From the NCBI GenBank assembly GCA_037127315.1, contig JBBBDQ010001457.1:1-64000 (forward strand): a stretch of DNA of 64,000 bases, in the 5' to 3' direction. The notes beneath the pieces were generated by a model that saw only the letters and a list, made by a program, of their open reading frames with translations, did no database searches and was not told where the DNA came from. Source of the DNA: Ascarosepion bandense (lineage: Eukaryota; Mollusca; Cephalopoda; Sepiida; Sepiidae). Positions 1 to 11,459 of this stretch are shown here, piece by piece. Positions within the stretch are counted from its first letter, which is position 1. Every line of letters starts with the position of its first letter. The position numbers and the translations under genes were made by a program.

Positions 1-150
1 CTTTTCACCAGTTGAAGAAATCTATAAAGATCAACATTACGTATCTGTCCAGCACTCCCACATTTGTAATAAAATTTTTCAATCCTTAGTTTCTGAATTA
101 ATACTTTATTATTCTTATGTATTCCTGAATTTCCGTCACACTTTCTGTCG
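1..150. other. AT-rich leader, nothing recognised
   Basis: No gene or repeat was recognised here. It leads directly into the 28-bp tandem array. Confidence 0.4.
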
Positions 151-513
151 TTTCTTATTACGATGTCCCATTAAATTGTTTCTTATTACGATGTCCCATT
201 AAATTGTTTCTTATTACGATGTCCCATTAAATTGTTTCTTATTACGATGTCCCATTAAATTGGTTCTTATTACGATGTCCCATTAAATTGGTTCTTATTA
301 CGATGTCCAGTTAAATTGTTTCTTATTACGATGTCCCATTAAATTGGTTCTTATTACGATGTCGCATTAAATTGTTTCTTATTACGATGTCCCATTAAAT
401 TGTTTCTTATTACGATGTCCCATTAAATTGTTTCTTATAATATGTCCCATTAAATTGATTCTTATTATGATGTCCCATTAAATTGTTTCTTATTACGATG
501 TCCCATTAAATTG
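151..513. repeat. 28-bp tandem array (about 13 copies)
   Basis: The unit reads tttcttattacgatgtccca followed by ttaaattg. Thirteen nearly identical copies fill 363 bp with only scattered substitutions (tgtttc/tggttc, cccatt/cagtt) and one short deletion near 436. The even spacing and high identity point to recent amplification. It abuts the 39-bp array after about 17 bp of unrelated sequence. Confidence 0.95.
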
Positions 514-530
514 TCTTCATATAAAACTTC

Positions 531-2003
531 AGGCAGCTCACTGACAGTCAAGCACTCACAAGTCAAGCACTCAAGCTCACTGACAGTCAAGCACTCACAA
601 GTCAAGCACTCAAGCTCACTGACAGTCAAGCACTCACAAGTCAAGCACTCAAGCTCACTGACAGTCAAGCACTCACAAGTCAAGCACTCAAGCTCACTGA
701 CTGTCAAGCACTCACAAGTCAAGCACTCAAGCTCACTGACAATCAAGCACTCACAAGTCAAGCACTCAAGCTCACTGACAGTCAAGCACTCACAAGTCAA
801 GCACTCAAGCTCACTGACAGTCAAGCATTCACAAGTCAAGCACTCAAGCTCACTGACAGTCAAGCACTCACAAGTCAAGCACTCAAGCTCACTGACAGTC
901 AAGTACTCACAAGTCAAGCACTCAAACTCACTGACAGTCAAGCACTCACAAGTCAAGCACTCAAACTCATTGACAGTCAAGCACTCACATGTCAAGCACT
1001 CAAGCTCTCTGACAGTCAAGCACTCACAAGTCAAGCACTCAAGCTCACTGACAATCAAGCACTCACAAGTCAAGCACTCAAGCTCACTGACAGTCAAGCA
1101 CTCACAAGTCAAGCACTCAAGCTCACTGACAGTCAAGCACTCACAAGTCAAGCACTCAAGCTCACTGACAGTCAAGCATTCACAAGTCAAGCACTCAAGC
1201 TCACTGACTGTCAAGCACTCACAAGTCAAGCACTCAAGCTCACTGACAGTCAAGCACTCACAAGTCAAGCACTCAAGCTCACTGACAGTCAAGTACTCAC
1301 AAGTCAAGCACTCAAACTCACTGACAGTCAAGCACTCACAAGTCAAGCACTCAAACTCATTGACAGTCAAGCACTCACATGTCAAGCACTCAAGCTCTCT
1401 GACAGTCAAGCACTCACAAGTCAAGCACTCAAGCTCACTGACAATCAAGCACTCACAAGTCAAGCACTCAAGCTCACTGACAGTCAAGCACTCACAAGTC
1501 AAGCACTCAAGCTCACTGACAGTCAAGCACTCACAAGTCAAGCACTCAAGCTCACTGACAGTCAAGCATTCACAAGTCAAGCACTCAAGCTCACTGACTG
1601 TCAAGCACTCACAAGTCAAGCACTCAAGCTCACTGACAGTCAAGCACTCACAAGTCAAGCACTCAAGCTCACTGACAGTCAAGCACTCACAAGTCAAGCA
1701 CTCAAGCTCACTGACAGTCAAGCATTCACAAGTCAAGCACTCAAGCTCACTGACTGTCAAGCACTCACAAGTCAAGCACTCAAACTCACTGACAGTCAAG
1801 CACTCACAAGTCAAGCACTCAAACTCATTGACAGTCAAGCACTCACATGTCAAGCACTCAAGCTCTCTGACAGTCAAGCACTCACAAGTCAAGCACTCAA
1901 GCTCACTGACAGTCAAGCACTCACAAGTCAAGCACTCAAGCTCACTGACAGTCAAGCACTCACAAGTCAAGCACTCAAGCTCACTAACAGTCAAGCACTC
2001 ACA
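531..2003. repeat. 39-bp minisatellite with higher-order structure
   Basis: About 38 copies of a 39-bp unit built from two similar halves containing cagtcaagcactcacaagtc and aagcactcaagctcactga. Because 39 is divisible by three, one plus-strand frame (511-2019, 13-residue period around SLTVKHSQVKHSS) and one minus-strand frame (1994-465, period around VSELECLTCECLT) stay open for about 500 codons. A run of variant units (tcaagtactc, then aaactcattg, then cacatgtcaag, then gctctctgac) recurs at about 899-1015, 1289-1405 and, partly, 1765-1870, giving blocks of 10 and 12 units. I see no upstream exon or domain, so the open frames are most simply a by-product of the unit length. Confidence 0.9.
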
Positions 2004-2317
2004 AAATAATGAAAAATAAGTAAATGATAAGAGCCAAGCAAATTAAATAATAAATTAAGTTAATTCTTTATTAAAGTATAAAAAAAGTAAGTTTGATATT
2101 TCCACAAAACATTTGCTAAAGATAGCATTCTTAAATATTTTTTTGCAAAATTCTTTACATTTTTAATGTCTTCTGGCATAAAAATTCTTTGAACTGGAAT
2201 TTTTGTGGAAGGAATTTTTAAGCACAAATGGAAATCATTTTTAAGAAAAATCTTATTTCATTTTCTAATATTATATTTATTTTTTCTGATAAAGGTCGAT
2301 GTATGTTTACAGCATTA
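2004..2317. other. AT-rich spacer, nothing recognised
   Basis: Sequence between the minisatellite and the mariner element. No ORF or repeat structure was seen. Confidence 0.4.
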
Positions 2318-3564
2318 GGACTTTGAATAAGTTCTCACTGTTTTTCAACAGAAGGAGTTCCCAGAACTGCATGTGTTTAGCTTCAGATGGTAACGCATCT
2401 ATAAGGAAGTACTATAAGAAAGCTTAAAATTCAGCTGATGTAATTTTGTCGAAGTTTAAACAAAGTTTTTCATAGCGTTAAACATGTCGGGTGAAAGATG
2501 GTATTTGCGGGGAATTTTACTGCACTAATTTATTCAAAAGAAGCCTGCAGCTGAGACTTATGATGTCCATCCTCTGTTGGAAGCAACATGCAGAGATTCG
2601 TTTAGACACTTCAAAAATAATGATTTTGGTGTTGAAGATAAAGAACGCTCTGGCACACCGAAAAAGTTCAAAGACGAAGAATTAGCGGAATTACTTCCTG
2701 AAGACTCATGTCAGGCACATGCTGAACTTGCAGAATCATTAGGAGTTGACCACACAACAGTTTCAACAGTTTTTAAACATTAATAATTATTCAAGAGCAA
2801 TGACATTGGGTGCTGTACGAGTTGAAGCCGAGAGACATCGAATGGCGTCTTGTCACGGGTGAACAGCTGCTTCAACGGCAGTAAAGGAAAGTTCTTTTCA
2901 GTCTATCGTGACTGGCAACGAAAATTGGATATACTATAATGACCCTAAGCGTAGAAGACCATGAGGTAAGCCCGGGCATGCATCAACGTTGGCGGCAATG
3001 CTGATTATCCATGGTTTAAAACCTCTGCTCAGCGTTTGGTGTTATCAGCTGGATTTAGATTATTATGAGTAGCTCAAACTGACCGGAACTATCACGGGAG
3101 ATTGATATTGACTACTATTGATGCATTCGAGCCGAGCATTGAAGAAAAAACAGCCTCTATACGAGCAGAGACGCGACAAAGTAATTTTGCAGCATGATAA
3201 CCTTTGGCCTCATGTTCCAAAATGGGTGAAAACCTACTTAGAAATGCTTAAATGAGAAGTCCTACCCCTCCCACCGTATTCACCAGACATTGCCTCGGCC
3301 GATTACCACTTGCTCCGATCGATGGCATATGGTCAGGCTGAGAAACATTTTATTCTCATGAAGATGCCAAAAAAATGGGCCAACTCGTGTTTAGCCTCAA
3401 AAAAATGTGTCGTTTGTCCGACATGGAATTCAAATACTGCCAGAAAGATGGAAAAAAAGTAGTGGTTAACGATGGACAATACTTTCAGTGACATCTTTCT
3501 GACTAATTTTTGTAAACAAAACATTACTTTTAATGAAAAATCAGCGAGAACTTATTCAAGGTCC
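2318..3564 (+). mobile_element. Complete mariner-like transposon, inactivated
   Basis: Terminal inverted repeats are visible: ggactttgaataagttctc at the left and its near complement gagaacttattcaaggtcc at the right, each flanked by TA, the target duplicated by this superfamily. The length, 1,247 bp, is normal for mariner. The interior encodes a degraded transposase in several frames. The terminal repeats are well preserved while the gene is not. Confidence 0.93.
2466..3520 (+). pseudogene. Mariner transposase pseudogene
   Basis: The product would be a DD34D transposase that cuts and rejoins DNA at TA sites. Recognisable blocks, in order: the N-terminal helix-turn-helix region (EDKERSGTPKKF, then a segment ending VDHTTVSTVFKH, 2630-2780), a linker matching the family's ELKPRD and EQLLQRQ motifs (2815-2880), the first catalytic block read as TGNENWIYY (about 2912-2936), the second block with HDN (about 3192-3200), and the third block SADYHLL (about 3296-3316). 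At the first block the usual aspartate is asparagine. Frameshifts and stops separate the blocks, and the normally invariant HDNARPH is HDNLWPH. The gene is therefore dead. Confidence 0.9.
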
Positions 3565-3587
3565 TAATATCTTACTTTTGGAGATGT

Positions 3588-4290
3588 ATGAACCAAGCGA
3601 GTCTCCCTGAAAGCAATATATTGTGCCTCCTCGACCTTACCCTCTCTTCCAGTCTCAAGTGGAACCATTACATCGAGTCAATAATTAAATCCACTGCTAG
3701 GAAAGTTGGGTCACTGTGTGAGGCCAGGATGTTTTTTCCGCCTGAATCCATCTTGTACATATACAAATCAACCATCCGTCCGTGCACAGAATACTGCTGT
3801 CATATATGGTCAGGCGCCCTCGCTATTCATCTCAGTGTTCTTGACCGGCTCCAAAGGAGAAACAGTAATGTGATAGCTACCGACATGGCGGCTCGATTCC
3901 AGTCACTTTTTCAGCGACGTGATGTGGCTTCTCTCTGTTCTATAAATATTTTCATGGCTTCTGCTCAGACGAACTTAAGTCATTGGTGCCCCTGCCACAT
4001 GAGTTTACTCGTGCAACAAGACTGGCAACTGGGTCCCACTCATGAACAGTTAGATCAACCAAATGCAGACGAAAATTCTACTCCACCAGCTTCTTTTCTC
4101 GCACTTCCCTCCTGTGGAACTCGCTTCCATATTCTTGCTTTCCTGACGGCTACAACCTCCAGGAATTTAAATGCAATGTCAATACCCATCTCTTAACCAC
4201 TTGACGCTACCTGTCGATTTCTAAAGTCCACACGATTGATTCAAAATTCAAAGTTCATTTACTTTGTTTACATGCTGTCACTGTTTGAAA
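3588..4290 (+). pseudogene. Jockey/CR1-like LINE, C-terminal end of the RT protein
   Basis: A 202-codon open frame (3588-4196) covers the region after the reverse-transcriptase palm of a non-LTR retrotransposon: SSLKWNHYIESI, ARKVGSLC, then the family hallmark YKSTIRPCTEYCCHIWSGA, LDRLQRR and RRDVASL. Around 3935 the coding frame shifts; the genuine frame then continues with FYKYFHGFCSDELKSL, meets a stop at about 4043, and resumes to end with LWNSLPYSCFPDGYNLQEF and a natural stop at 4201. The piece is 5'-truncated, the usual result of incomplete target-primed reverse transcription. At least four other fragments of the same kind lie in the window. Confidence 0.85.
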
Positions 4291-4449
4291 TGCATTTATC
4301 TGCTTGATTTCTCGAAGTCTTAAATCATCACTTTATTGACGAGAAATAAGTTTTTCGATTCACTTGAGAAGATTTTGATTCTGTAAAGCAAATTAAAAAG
4401 GGCCTGGCAGTATTTTTAATTTGTAGGCAATTTATCAATAGAACAAGTG

Positions 4450-4926
4450 TTTGTCTATATTTCTGAGATGAGGTAGTATTTACAGTATTTACATTATTCA
4501 GACTACTGTCCTCATCTTTGGTGCCATTTGTTCGACGTTTCAGGTGTTGTGCGCTCCGGCCTTCTTCAGGTGCTAGGAATATCGAACCGAACTCTTTATT
4601 AAGATCACTGGCGTATATGAACTCCATTACTTGCGTAAAGCCTCGATTGGAAGTTATGAACCCTGCAAGTTATTTGTTCACCACTACTGTAGCCTGGTAC
4701 TGAACTCACAACTCTAAGAGTCAAGTTAGGAACTAACCAACGTCTATATCTACTGGGCCATGTGTCCCAATCGATGCTTTACGCAAAAAATGGAGTTCAT
4801 ATACCCCAGTGATCGTAATAAAGGGTTCAGAGCACCTGAAGAAGGCCGGAGCGTACAACGGCCGAAACGTCGTACAAATGGCCACAAAGATGAGGAGAAT
4901 AGTTCGAATAATGTAAATACAGTAGA
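4450..4926. mobile_element. Pal108 element (full palindromic copy)
   Basis: The two halves are inverted copies. The left half (4450-4630) reads gagatgaggtagtatttaca, cctcatctttg, ggccttcttcaggtgctagg. The right half (4770-4926) is its complement: cacctgaagaaggccgg, cggccgaaacgtcgtac, aagatgaggag. Between them (about 4670-4760, minus strand) is a tRNA-like segment with an A-box-like stretch (tggcccagtagatatagacg) and a B-box-like stretch (gtgagttcagtacc). The outer part of each arm equals one unit of the 108-bp satellite found later in the window. The right arm keeps the hammerhead-like motif; the left arm's copy is damaged (cacctgaaacgtc). The class is unknown: it could be a MITE, a SINE dimer or a Penelope derivative. 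Confidence 0.75.
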
Positions 4927-5730
4927 TCAAGTTTTTTCTATAATTTAGGATCAAAGCTAGAAACACTGAGGAAGTAGATTTTAAGCATCACACCTTGCCC
5001 TGAAGATAAGGTCACCCAGAAACTAGCCGCAGTGACACGGTGGAAAAGAAATCAGTAATAGTTTTACCTACCACCAATGCTCTGAAAATCCAGTTAGAAG
5101 TACAGACATACCAATGAACCCCAATCAACTAGAAAAATCGTCGAAGATTAGCGGAACACTGTTCCACTTAGAAAATGGTGCAGATTCATAGAGGATGACA
5201 GAGAAGGGAGAAAGCTCAAACAATATTGCATCAGTCTTTCCTTTGACAACAAATATAGAGACTATGCAGTTGTATGTAGAAAGAGTTGAAAGCTATGGCG
5301 ACTGCTCGAGTACGAGTGAAGTAGAGTTGGGTGGAGAGCACTCCTGATCTAAAGAAAGTGTCTAAAGTATAAAGAAAGCTAGTTCATCCACTCCTCTGGC
5401 CTAATCTTTATGACTGTATCAAAATTACACGAAAACAATACAAAAATATTTTCATCTCTCTCCTACGCAATATGTTCTTTTCTTCTCCACGATTTCTTCT
5501 TCCGCTACCAATAAATAACATCTAAAAGACATCAAGGATTCTCTAGAGAGAACTCTGAAGATTAGCAAACTCTGGTAAAGAAAGGACAGAAAAAATACTG
5601 TAAATCGGATGAAGAAATTTGCCGAGTTGATTTGGATAGGGATGACGGGAAGAATTTACAGCTGCAGTGACTGAAAGATTTAAAGGTCATTCACAACTTC
5701 TAACCAGGGAAACCCTACAATACACCAGTG
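4927..5730. other. Unassigned spacer
   Basis: No reading frame or repeat that I can name. Composition is unremarkable. Confidence 0.35.
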
Positions 5731-5732
5731 CA

Positions 5733-5896
5733 TTATGCTATTAACTGGGTGCTCCCAGATCTTTCTAAAATTTCTAGATCCTTTAAATTTTTTTTCAGTC
5801 TTTCCGAGATTAATACAAGCACTCTGAAAATGATTGGCACGATTACCACGTTATTCAGATAGTCTCTGTCATCTATAAGAAGAACTAAACTGAGCG

Positions 5897-5937
<41 letters not shown>

Positions 5938-6000
5938 GACATCATTATCATCATATTTCTATTTCTGCTATAGTCACACTACCTACCAAGTCTGCGGGAA
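5733..6000 (-). repeat. (ATT)n tract with LINE 3' tail
   Basis: An (ATT)n run at 5899-5937 is followed by a segment (tttctatttctgctatagtc ... aagtctgcgggaaaacctaa) that recurs beside every (ATT)n tract of the window (24.1, 24.35, 24.95 and 26.93 kb). On the minus strand it is the 3' untranslated end of the restriction-endonuclease LINE described at 25 kb, with an (AAT)n tail. Confidence 0.7.
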
Positions 6001-6004
6001 AACC

Positions 6005-6545
6005 TAAGGCAGATAGCGGTAATATTATTCTGGAACACTAGCATCGTCTATACTGCTGGACGGTAGAACAGTTCCTCTATGGTGGTTAAATCAGAGCAGT
6101 TACGTTTTAGAAGCATTAAAATTTACAAGCCACTTCTTACCCTAATCGATCACAGATTGGAGGTTCTTTTTAAGAACAATATTGAAGTTTATTTATCAGA
6201 ATTAGCAGATCTCTTGTACAGACCGGATTAAATAATTGTATTATCTGCATAGAAGCCTACTTAGGAACTGATTACATCAAGAATATCATTGATGAAGAGC
6301 GGGAGAAGCGCAGATACTAGGATAGAGCCTGAGGAACGCCCGTGTTCGTATGAAAGGATTTGGAAGCGTGCTCGTTCAAAACCTCCTTCATTTCACGATT
6401 CGGTAGGAAAGATTGGATTAGATCAAATAATCGTCTAGAAATACCTGTAGTTTGCGCAAAAGGCCAGCATGCCAAATCCTGTCAAAAGTTTTCGAGATAT
6501 CTAGAACAACAGCTTCAGCTTCGCTGTTTTTAACAAGAACATGTT
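6005..6545 (-). pseudogene. Jockey/CR1-like RT palm-domain fragment
   Basis: Reading the minus strand from 6530 gives VVLDISKTFDRIWHAGLL, then NREMK, GVPQGSIL, a run of hydrophobic residues with INDILDVIS, and FYADNTII. These are the ordered RT motifs of a LINE palm domain: the D of the DxSKAFD block, the PQG loop, and the YADD box. The catalytic box reads YADN, so its second aspartate is lost, and several stops interrupt the frame. The fragment ends beside the 3' tail of a different LINE, so the two are probably independent insertions. Confidence 0.8.
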
Positions 6546-6654
6546 ATATATATTCAGTGATCACCGTTAGTAGATCAACGGTACATCTGAAGAAGCAGCG
6601 TAAGCTATACTGCTTGTCAAACAGTAGGTTGTGCGATGTGATATAATGACAATT

Positions 6655-7045
6655 TTTTTTTCTTTCCGTTTACGCTTATACTGATGAAATATTACGCTCT
6701 TTCTAAGGCAATATTATTGCGTACTGTCAAGTTTCTTTTCTTTCACGCTAATATTGATGGAATATTACAGTCTTTTTAATGTAATCTTACGATTCCATCC
6801 TGTCGGATTCTCTTTTCGTTTAGATTTCTACCTGATGGAATATTACGCTCTTTTTTAAGACAACGTCAGGATTTTATCATGTCAAATTTTCTTTAAGTTT
6901 AGGTTCATACTGATGAAATATTATTACCCTTTTAAAGTATCTTTATAATTCCATCCTATTTCTTTCCTTTTACGCTTATACTGGTGCAATATTATGCCCT
7001 TTTTAAGGTAACTCCATCCTGTCAGATTATCTTTATGTAACAATA
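6655..7045. repeat. Degenerate tandem array, about 80-bp unit
   Basis: Four to five diverged copies of a unit containing cttatactgatgaaatatta, a pyrimidine run, and attccatcctgtcaaatt. The same unit reappears at 9170-9315. The high divergence makes this an old array. Confidence 0.75.
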
Positions 7046-7111
7046 ATTTCGGTACCGAAAAGAAACGGAAAAGGGAAAGGCAAAAGAGAAGGCAGAAAGG
7101 TAATAATAATT

Positions 7112-7114
7112 TAT

Positions 7115-7156
<42 letters not shown>
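7112..7156. repeat. (TTTC)n microsatellite
   Basis: About eleven uninterrupted ttctttct-type tetranucleotide repeats. Confidence 0.95.
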
Positions 7157-7159
<3 letters not shown>

Positions 7160-7900
7160 AGAGCTAGGCAAGAGATATTTTTAGACCACACAAGTGAGAT
7201 ATATAACGTTTTTATGACTATTGAATGCTGTCAAAGATTTTAACGTAAAAGTCGAAAATCGATCTTCGCTAAAAATTAGTTTTCCTGTTATTAAAAAAAG
7301 TTGAGAAAATCGACAGCTGCCGTGGGGGAATGGTGAATTTTGTAACCCTGGCAGAAGTGGTCTGTCGCTGAAAAGGAGAGAAAATTCCCGAAATTAACGT
7401 CTCCTGGTCTTTTATGGAATTTTGCGATGCTGTGAATTAAAGGAGAAACATGATTTTCCTTTCGACCAAAGCCAGATAATTTCTTATAGCAAGTGAAATG
7501 TTAAAAACAGAGATGCAAAACGAACACACACACACCAGAAACGAAAAACTGAAAAGAACGATAATTAAAATTTGGCCATTGGGCTGAAACACCCACCTCG
7601 TGCGGTTGTTAAAGGCACTTACACAAGAGTGAAAGAGATGGGGTTGATTAGATGACCAATGAAAAAGCGCCTCATTGGATTTCGGGGAAAGTCGAAGGAA
7701 TGTTCAACGCCCCTCATGCCATAGTAGGAAGTACTCACACAGGAAAGAGTTTTGAGTTCGAGTTTTGTTTAATGGCATATCAACACCTCTATGGGTTATT
7801 TAATGACAAAAAGGTAGGGGCTTAAGGTATTTTTTAAATGTTCGGTTATAGTAAGAAGGTTAATTTAGTCAGATTTTGATGAAATTTTAACTGAATTCTT
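7157..7900. other. Unassigned spacer
   Basis: No coding or repeat signal recognised beyond short A/T runs. Confidence 0.35.
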
Positions 7901-7904
7901 TTTT

Positions 7905-8350
7905 TTTATTTTAGAAAACTGAAGATGTCTTCTAGTTTTGTATTCAAAAATGTATTGCTGGTAATAAGTTTTTTTTTTCCTTCAAAAGGGTATTATGACA
8001 ATAACTTTTTTTTCTTTCAAAAATGTATTATGGTAATGCTTTTTTTTCTTCAAAAATTTATGGTAATAATTTTTTCTTGCAAAAATGTTTTGTTGGTAAT
8101 GTTTTCCTTCAAAAATGTATATTTTTTATTTTAGAAAACTGAAGATATCTTCTAGTTTTGTATTTAAAATGTATTGCTGATAATAATATTTTTCCTTCAA
8201 AATGTATTATGGTAATAACTTGTTTTTCTTCAAAAATTTGTTGCGGTAATAATTTTTTATTTCAAAAATGTATTGTTAGTAATGTTTTTCCTTCAAACGT
8301 GTATATTTTTCTGAAAAAGTCTACTTTTTTAAATATAAATATATTTCTAT
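7905..8350. repeat. Nested tandem repeats (about 33 bp inside about 218 bp)
   Basis: A unit of about 33 bp (ttccttcaaaaatgtatta plus tggtaataa) recurs about ten times. A longer block that starts ttttattttagaaaactgaa is present twice, at 7909 and 8127, so the region has also doubled in about 218-bp steps. The short open frames crossing it are low-complexity (F/K/V/N-rich) and unlikely to be coding. Confidence 0.75.
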
Positions 8351-8360
8351 AAAATGTATT

Positions 8361-9169
8361 TCTATACTTTCATAGTGTTTTGACCCAGGTTTGGGTGTTA
8401 ACTATTTGCCCATAGCGGGAATCCTAACAAGTGCTACCACTCCGATTCAGGGTGGACCTGAGAACAGCAATTAAGAGGTGGTTCCATGCTCCTCACAACC
8501 TCCCAATCAGAGGCCTTGCTGCCGGATGCAGATTACTGTCATACCCAGGACCACACAGGATGAGGGACACAAGGTTGATCTGGTGTCCAAAAGGAGGATC
8601 TCTTATTGGTCATTTGAAAATTCTAAGTATATCCAAAAGTGCGTCACAACCATTCAGAGGATCAATTTAAACAGATGAGTCAGTTGAGAGAAGACAGTTG
8701 AGTACCGTAGAGTTGGATTGGTACGGAGCGAGTTAACACGAAAGATGTGACTGCCTACCTTAAAAAAAAAAACTCCGATGTCAGCCTGGTGTCAGACCAA
8801 CCAACTTAGAAAGGGTTACATCCTGTCGAAAATATGGGGGGAACTATAGTTTTCTGCATTGCAAGAGTGATAAACGCTAACCAAATATTGTACCGAACAG
8901 AACGTACATTTACAATAAGGGGCTTATACTTCTTATTCTTAATTTTACAAAAGGTTCCTTTTTATTGTGGCTCCTAGCTCTGTCTGGATGATCGATGCAG
9001 CTGCTTCTCGGCTTTGTGATCAATCAAGCACAACGTGAACTGAGCCCGGTTTGGAACGAAGTGATCGACTATAGATTGGTAGCGAGATTTTAGGTGTCGA
9101 CGCAAAGGACCGGTGGTGTTAGGGTTTCATATTACGTTTTGCCCTGTACCTGTTGAATATTATGCTGTT
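8361..9169. other. Unassigned spacer
   Basis: Two overlapping short open frames (8431-8670 and 8478-8678) show no family I recognise. Composition is less AT-rich than the flanks, so an old, unidentified transposon fragment is possible. Confidence 0.3.
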
Positions 9170-9315
9170 TTATAGATTTTCCTTCAGTTTAGGTTTATCC
9201 TGATGGAATATTCGACCTTTTAAAAGCAATATTATTATTCCATCCTGTCAAATCTTTTTTCCATTTAGGATCATACTGATGGAATATTATACCCTTTTTT
9301 AAAAGTAATGTTTTT
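9170..9315. repeat. Second block of the about 80-bp array
   Basis: About two copies of the unit seen at 6655-7045 (ttcatactgatggaatatta type, attccatcctgtcaaatc). The 2.1 kb between the blocks is unrelated. Confidence 0.7.
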
Positions 9316-10317
9316 CATCGGTTGCTTTCTTCAGTTGGGTTAAGTAGAAACGATACTTGTTCGAATTGTTTCGCTAACTATAAGGAGTTCGTAGTAAAAT
9401 ATTTCCTTTATGCTTTCACTACAGTCTATGGTGGTTCATTCAATTGTTTTTTTTGGGGTTTTTTTTTGCATTCTACATATGTTGCAAAATATTCTAACTA
9501 TCGTGAAGTTGTGTTTTTGTAGCTCATATCAGTCACATATCAAAAAGATATCACAAACTGCTTCAAATGTTTTTCAACACTTGATTTGACAATTTTTTCG
9601 ATTATTCTCGTGTTTCTATTTGATCGTTTTCAACACGGACAAGACCACCTGATTATGCTCAACGTGCAAATTTTGGATTCCTTTAAATTGCTATTTATAA
9701 TCTCAAATTTTCAATGTTAAAATTAATTATTTATCTATTTTTTTTAATGCACACAATCGAAATCCATCCTTTTTTTTTATGGAAAGTAGTTGAAACTATA
9801 TTCACTAAATTAAATGTAATCGAATTACAAAAACAGATAAAGTTTTGGCCAACTCAATATATATGCAGCACATATCTGTATCTACATATTTATTTGAGTC
9901 ATCCATATATGTAAATACAGATATGACTTAAATGCAAATAAACATATACGCAGAAATATACAGGCGTATAAGTACTCTCTTCGCACGCTAACACGCGCAT
10001 GCGCGTGCGCTCAGACGCAGATACAGGGCCGGAGAAGCATATGAAGCAAGCAGAATATTTGCATATCCTTAACAAGTTGCGTTGGCTTGTATTTTCCGCA
10101 CAAAAGGCCGCTATAATCAGTCTTTCCTGGCCGTCCATAAATAATAAAATAACTGCTATAACATCAATGGCTTCTGTTCTGCTCAAATATATTTCAGATC
10201 AAATCTCGGCAAATTCATAGAATTCACAACCTCGATTCTAGCTTTATCACTTAACGAATATACTGCGACATTAGACGATTTGTTAGTGTTATTTTCCCCC
10301 TGGAATTAATGATTCAG
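9316..10317. other. AT-rich spacer, nothing recognised
   Basis: Long T- and A-runs. No gene or defined repeat. Confidence 0.35.
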
Positions 10318-10364
10318 TAAAGTTTGTACGTTTGATTTTGCAAAATGTCTCCCGAATGTATACG

Positions 10365-10405
<41 letters not shown>

Positions 10406-10419
10406 GACCTGTCTGCTAT

Positions 10420-10466
<47 letters not shown>

Positions 10467-10468
10467 CC

Positions 10469-10502
<34 letters not shown>

Positions 10503-10563
10503 CCATACGCAGATGGTAAAGTTTGTACGTTTGATTTTGCAAAATGTCTCCCCGATGTATAGG

Positions 10564-10604
<41 letters not shown>

Positions 10605-10624
10605 GACCTGTCTGCGTATATTTA

Positions 10625-10660
<36 letters not shown>
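10318..10660. repeat. Duplicated about 199-bp block carrying (TA)n tracts
   Basis: The stretch taaagtttgtacgtttgatt followed by ttgcaaaatgtctcc occurs at 10318 and again at 10517. Each copy is followed by a long (TA)n tract and then ttcagacctgtctgc. Additional (TA)n runs fill the gaps. Open frames here (YIYIYI type) are artefacts of the dinucleotide repeat. Confidence 0.9.
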
Positions 10661-10699
10661 CGAATTATATATATTTATATATGTGTGTGTGCGTGCATG

Positions 10700-10767
10700 T
10701 GACAGAGAGAGAGAGAAAGAGAGGCAGATGGAGAAGGAGAGAGGATGAGAGAGAGAGAGAGAGAGAG

Positions 10768-10836
<69 letters not shown>
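10700..10836. repeat. (GA)n followed by (GT)n microsatellite
   Basis: Interrupted (GA)n at about 10704-10769, then about 31 GT dinucleotides at 10773-10836. Confidence 0.95.
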
Positions 10837-10838
<2 letters not shown>

Positions 10839-10889
10839 CTGTATTTGGTCGTTTGTCAGAAAGTATGTACATGTCAATGTTATTATGTT

Positions 10890-11113
10890 ATTAGTTTGTA
10901 AGTAAAATTAAGGTTATCCATAGTTATATTCGAGAAGGAGGCAAAGAGATGGAAAGAGAGAGAGAGAGAGTGGGGGAGGGAGATCAAGTTTACATATAGA
11001 GGTATATATGCATATACGAAAGAATATCGACAAGGTCTCAGCCAAGCTAAGAAACAATTGTAAAAAAAGTTTTGGTTAGATTCTAGGACTTGTGTCGGAC
11101 CGACAACTACCGA

Positions 11114-11159
<46 letters not shown>

Positions 11160-11280
11160 TATGCGGTGTAGATATAGAAGAATCCAAAGGAGTAACCTGC
11201 ACATACAGTGGTAGGATAACTCTCTAAGAGAGCTCTAAATATATATATATATGAATATAAATACATATAGAGCAAATATA
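10890..11280. other. Spacer with (GA)n and (TA)n tracts
   Basis: A short (GA)n at about 10955-10970 and (TA)n at 11118-11156. Nothing else recognised. Confidence 0.4.
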
Positions 11281-11459
11281 AGAAAAATTAAGGCAGACAT
11301 TATTTCATGGTGAATCGGAAGTTTGGCCTATTTCAGGCGAACCATCATCATTCGTGTAAAATCTTCTGTACAGTAAAGACGGAAGCTGATGATGGTTCGC
11401 CTGAAATAGAGCTAAACTTCCGATTTGCCATGAAATAACATGTCTGCCTTAATTATTCT

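Noticed and set aside
10306..10905. Open frames of YIYIYI / CVCVCV type across dinucleotide repeats (also at 15766-16044, 16197-16379)
   Set aside because: They are stop-free only because (TA)n and (GT)n lack stops in some frames; no domain or exon context.
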